Shown: one piece after another, positions 6,058-8,342 of the stretch
Numbering within the stretch: position 1 is the stretch's first letter
Layout of the letters: each line of letters begins with the position of its first letter
Assembly: GCA_964612465.1 (NCBI GenBank)
Contig: CAZTDF010000197.1
Coordinates: forward strand, 1 to 8,342
From: JAFGPJ01 sp964612465
GTDB lineage: Bacteria; Planctomycetota; Phycisphaerae; Sedimentisphaerales; Anaerobacaceae
Length of the DNA: 8,342 bases
Reading direction: 5' to 3'
Made by a program: the position numbers and the translations under genes
The notes under the pieces: generated by a model
What the model saw: only the letters and a program-made list of their open reading frames with translations
Databases searched by the model: none
What the model was told of the DNA's origin: nothing

Positions 6058-7356
6058 ATGACACAAAGACATATTAACCGACGGCGTTTTTTGAAAAGAG
6101 CGGCGGGGGCTTCTGTAGCCGCTGTGGGATTTCCTTATCTGGTTCGGTCTTCGGCACTGGGAAAATCCGGAGCCGTTACAGCCAGCGAGCGGATTACAAT
6201 GGGATTCATCGGTACGGGCAGCCACGGCATTGATATGAATCTCAAGAGCTTCCTTGCACAGCCGGATGCTCAGGCCGTTGCTGTCTGTGACGTAGATCCC
6301 GTTCACTTGAAGCAGGGTCTCGATACAGTAAATAAAAAGTACGGCAATGAAGATTGCGCTGCCTACAAGGATTTCAGGGAGGTCCTGGCAAGGGACGATA
6401 TCGACGCGGTGATGATTTCTACGCCGGACCATTGGCACGTGCCGATTTCGATTGCCGCGGCCAAGGCGGGCAAGGACATCGAATGCGAGAAGCCGACGCT
6501 GACAGTTCAGGAAGGCCGGGTGCTGTGCGATGTTATGAAACGCTACGGCCGGGTTTTTCAATGGTCCACCGAGGACAGATCGGTATATGAGTATCACCGA
6601 ATGTGCGAGCTCGTCCGCAACGGCCGGATCGGCAAGGTCCATACAATTCGCGTCGAGCTGCCGAGCGGGCCGGATACGCCCGGCAATCCTGGGCCGATGC
6701 CGGTGCCGGATGGTTTCGATTACGATATGTGGCTGGGCCCGGCGCCTTGGGCGCCTTATACGAAAGACCGCTGCCACTGGAACTTCCGCTGGATTCAGGA
6801 TTATTCGGGCGGGCAATTGACCGATTGGGGCGCTCATCTGCTCGACGGCGCCCAGTGGGGTAACGACAGCGAGCATACCGGGCCGGTCGAGGTCGATGGT
6901 AAAGGCAAATTCTGGCCGGATGGATTATACAATACGGCTATAGAATATCGAATCGAGTACAAATACGCCAACGGGGTGCGGTTGATCGTGACGTCAGGTA
7001 CGCCAAGCCTGCGATTCGAAGGCTCCGAGGGCTGGATTGGCAACCGGGGCTGGAGGGCGCCGCTGCAGGCCGAGCCGAAATCCATCCTGAATTCGGTGAT
7101 TGGGCCGAACGAAACACATCTCTATACATGTAAAGGCGGCGAGCAGCGAAATTTTCTCGACTGCGTCAAGTCGCGTAAAGATTGCTATTTCCCGCCGGAG
7201 ATAGGCCAGCGGTGCTTTACCATCGCGCACATCGGTAATATCTCGATGCTGCTGTGGCGGAAACTCAAATGGGACCCGGACAACGAAAAATTCATCAACG
7301 ATGAGCAAGCCAACCGTATGCTGTCACGCACGATGCGCAGCCCGTGGCGATTGTGA
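6058..7356 (+). CDS. Gfo/Idh/MocA family oxidoreductase with Tat signal (second copy)
   Basis: This 432-residue relative of the preceding gene product has the same layout. The Tat signal is NRRRFLKRA (8-16). The dinucleotide loop is GFIGTGSHG (49-57), followed by VAVCDVDP (74-81). EKP is at 144-146 with K145. WLGPAPWAPY is at 225-234 and DWGAHLLDGAQWG at 256-268, with H260 as a likely substrate residue. It ends ANRMLSRTMRSPWRL. The two copies share long near-identical blocks across the barrel-like C-terminal half, so they probably arose by tandem duplication. They differ around residues 168-215 and in the HH (first) versus HL (second) pair, suggesting different sugars or linkages. GGTGAT at 6046-6051, complementary to the 16S tail, supports the ATG at 6058. 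The probable role is oxidation of a sugar hydroxyl to a keto group in the periplasm; substrate unknown. Confidence 0.93.
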   Translation: MTQRHINRRRFLKRAAGASVAAVGFPYLVRSSALGKSGAVTASERITMGFIGTGSHGIDMNLKSFLAQPDAQAVAVCDVDPVHLKQGLDTVNKKYGNEDCAAYKDFREVLARDDIDAVMISTPDHWHVPISIAAAKAGKDIECEKPTLTVQEGRVLCDVMKRYGRVFQWSTEDRSVYEYHRMCELVRNGRIGKVHTIRVELPSGPDTPGNPGPMPVPDGFDYDMWLGPAPWAPYTKDRCHWNFRWIQDYSGGQLTDWGAHLLDGAQWGNDSEHTGPVEVDGKGKFWPDGLYNTAIEYRIEYKYANGVRLIVTSGTPSLRFEGSEGWIGNRGWRAPLQAEPKSILNSVIGPNETHLYTCKGGEQRNFLDCVKSRKDCYFPPEIGQRCFTIAHIGNISMLLWRKLKWDPDNEKFINDEQANRMLSRTMRSPWRL

Positions 7357-7359
7357 AAT

Positions 7360-7387
7360 GATTATTGATTATTGATAAATGATTATT
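7360..7387 (+). repeat. Heptanucleotide tandem repeat, four units
   Basis: Four back-to-back 7-base units, GATTATT, GATTATT, GATAAAT and GATTATT, fill most of the gap after the second oxidoreductase. The last unit runs up to the AAGG ribosome binding site (7391-7394) of the next gene. Unit number could vary by replication slippage, altering an upstream in-frame ATG at 7379. Confidence 0.7.
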
Positions 7388-7402
7388 GTAAAGGCATGGA
7401 TT

Positions 7403-8342
7403 ATGGACAGTCGAGGCGGAATGAATCATACGATTGTATTGTTTGTTGGTATTTTATGTTTTTTATTGGCAGTTAGTTCACAAGCTGAGCGAATTACATT
7501 GACGGGGGATAATTTCTCTGCGTGGCGTAGCGATACGGGGCAGTGGCAGATTGTCGCCGATACGTTCACTCATCCTCAGGATGAAAAGCTGTTGAGCAGT
7601 AAGCCGGGGACGGGGACGATTGTGAACGGGCCGGTGGGCAGGACTTCGCATTTGTTTAGCAAGGCTGAGTTCGGCGATGTCAAAGCACACATCGAATTTA
7701 TGGTTTCGAAAGGCTCGAATTCCGGCGTGTACTTCATGGGCCGGTACGAAATTCAGGTTTTCGACAGCTACGGCACGGAAAAAAGCGAATATCCGGGCAT
7801 CGAGTGCGGCGGCATTTACCAGCGGTGGGATGAAAGCAGTAATAAGGGTTATGAAGGTCATTCGCCGCGAGTAAACGCATCGAAGGCTCCGGGACAGTGG
7901 CAGACGTTCGATGTTATCTTCCGGGCACCGCGTTTCGACGAGGCCGGGCGAAAAATCGCCAACGCCAGATTCGAGAAAGTGCTGCACAATGGCGTAGTCG
8001 TTCACGAGGATGTGGAACTTACCGGGCCGACGCGGGCCGGCGCATATAACGATGAAAAACCGGACGGGCCGCTCATGCTCCAGGGTGACCACGGGCCTGT
8101 CGCGTATCGCAATATCCGGATCGAGCCGGCCGGACCGAATCCTTTCTTCGCTATGGATACGGCAACGAAAGACGCCGCACACCAGACTGCAATAGAGCAG
8201 GTCGAAATGGTCAGGGAATTGGGCTATGCCGGAATCGGATGCACGGCGGGCCAAGAGCTGGGCGAAATGGCCAAAGAGTTGGATAAGAACGGCCTGAGAC
8301 TTTTTACCGTCTATCTTGGCGTCAATATCGATCCCGATCAGC
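7403..8342 (+). CDS. DUF1080 (3-keto-glycoside hydrolase/lyase-type) protein fused to a xylose isomerase-like TIM barrel, partial
   Basis: The frame is open to the right edge, giving 313 residues. From the ATG at 7403 it begins with a Sec signal peptide: hydrophobic core TIVLFVGILCFLLAV (10-24) and a probable cleavage after SSQA (28). Residues about 31-242 form a DUF1080/PF06439 beta-jelly-roll domain, with FGDVKAHIEFMVSKGSNSGVY (90-110), RYEIQVFDSYG (114-124), GQWQTFDVIFRAPRF (164-178) and GPLMLQGDHGPVAYRNIRI (222-240), all family hallmarks. From about 246, NPFFAMDT followed by QVEMVRELGYAGIGC starts a second domain resembling the opening of a xylose isomerase-like TIM barrel. DUF1080 proteins act on 3-keto-glycosides, cleaving the bond labilised by C3 oxidation. 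The start at 7403 has AAGG eight bases upstream; 7421 is a possible alternative with a cramped GAGG, and 7379 is less likely. The gap to the preceding gene is 46 bases, so it probably belongs to the same operon. Confidence 0.88.
   Translation, partial: MDSRGGMNHTIVLFVGILCFLLAVSSQAERITLTGDNFSAWRSDTGQWQIVADTFTHPQDEKLLSSKPGTGTIVNGPVGRTSHLFSKAEFGDVKAHIEFMVSKGSNSGVYFMGRYEIQVFDSYGTEKSEYPGIECGGIYQRWDESSNKGYEGHSPRVNASKAPGQWQTFDVIFRAPRFDEAGRKIANARFEKVLHNGVVVHEDVELTGPTRAGAYNDEKPDGPLMLQGDHGPVAYRNIRIEPAGPNPFFAMDTATKDAAHQTAIEQVEMVRELGYAGIGCTAGQELGEMAKELDKNGLRLFTVYLGVNIDPDQ

Noticed and set aside
5312..6876. Minus-strand frames of 228 and 279 codons
   Set aside because: Antisense to the two oxidoreductase genes, with no recognisable domains.
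7478..8254. 258-codon minus-strand frame
   Set aside because: Antisense to the DUF1080 fusion gene, which shows unmistakable domain motifs and a signal peptide.

Overview
The window looks like a chromosomal stretch from a planctomycete-type bacterium (Planctomycetota, perhaps Phycisphaerae-like; Lentisphaerota or Verrucomicrobiota are the alternatives). That placement is an inference. It rests on Tat-exported Gfo/Idh/MocA oxidoreductases ending in a shared ANRMLSRTMRSPWR-type tail, a DUF1080 protein, Tat-exported xylose-isomerase-like TIM barrels and a long URO-D-like protein. No rRNA, tRNA or CRISPR array was seen.

Left part, minus strand (1-1857). A NYN-domain/OST-HTH protein runs off the left edge (1-812). 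A possible 40-residue reading frame (809-931) ends in an ATGA overlap with its start. Beyond about 135 non-coding bases containing one short palindrome lies an AT-rich MNT nucleotidyltransferase/HEPN pair of the type VII toxin-antitoxin kind. The MNT gene (1453-1776, TTG start) looks intact. The HEPN gene (1067-1475) is split by a one-base frameshift but can be read to its natural end in the next frame. The pair has a good sigma70-type promoter with an inverted repeat over its -35 region.

Right part, plus strand (1958-8342). A second good promoter starts a run of five genes on one strand: a 482-residue URO-D-superfamily protein, a Tat-signal sugar isomerase/epimerase-like TIM barrel, two similar Tat-signal Gfo/Idh/MocA oxidoreductases, and a Sec-signal protein fusing DUF1080 to a second TIM barrel, cut by the right edge. 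Gaps are 201, 19, 62 and 46 bases. The 201-base gap holds a branched palindromic element flanked by a 9-bp direct repeat. The two later gaps hold short AT-rich tandem repeats.

Together the last four genes fit an extracytoplasmic 3-keto-glycoside route. A Gfo/Idh/MocA enzyme would oxidise the sugar C3 hydroxyl, DUF1080 would cleave the activated glycosidic bond, and a TIM-barrel enzyme would hydrate or isomerise the product. Joining DUF1080 and a TIM barrel in one chain is the most notable feature. The role of the URO-D-like protein at the head of the run is unknown.
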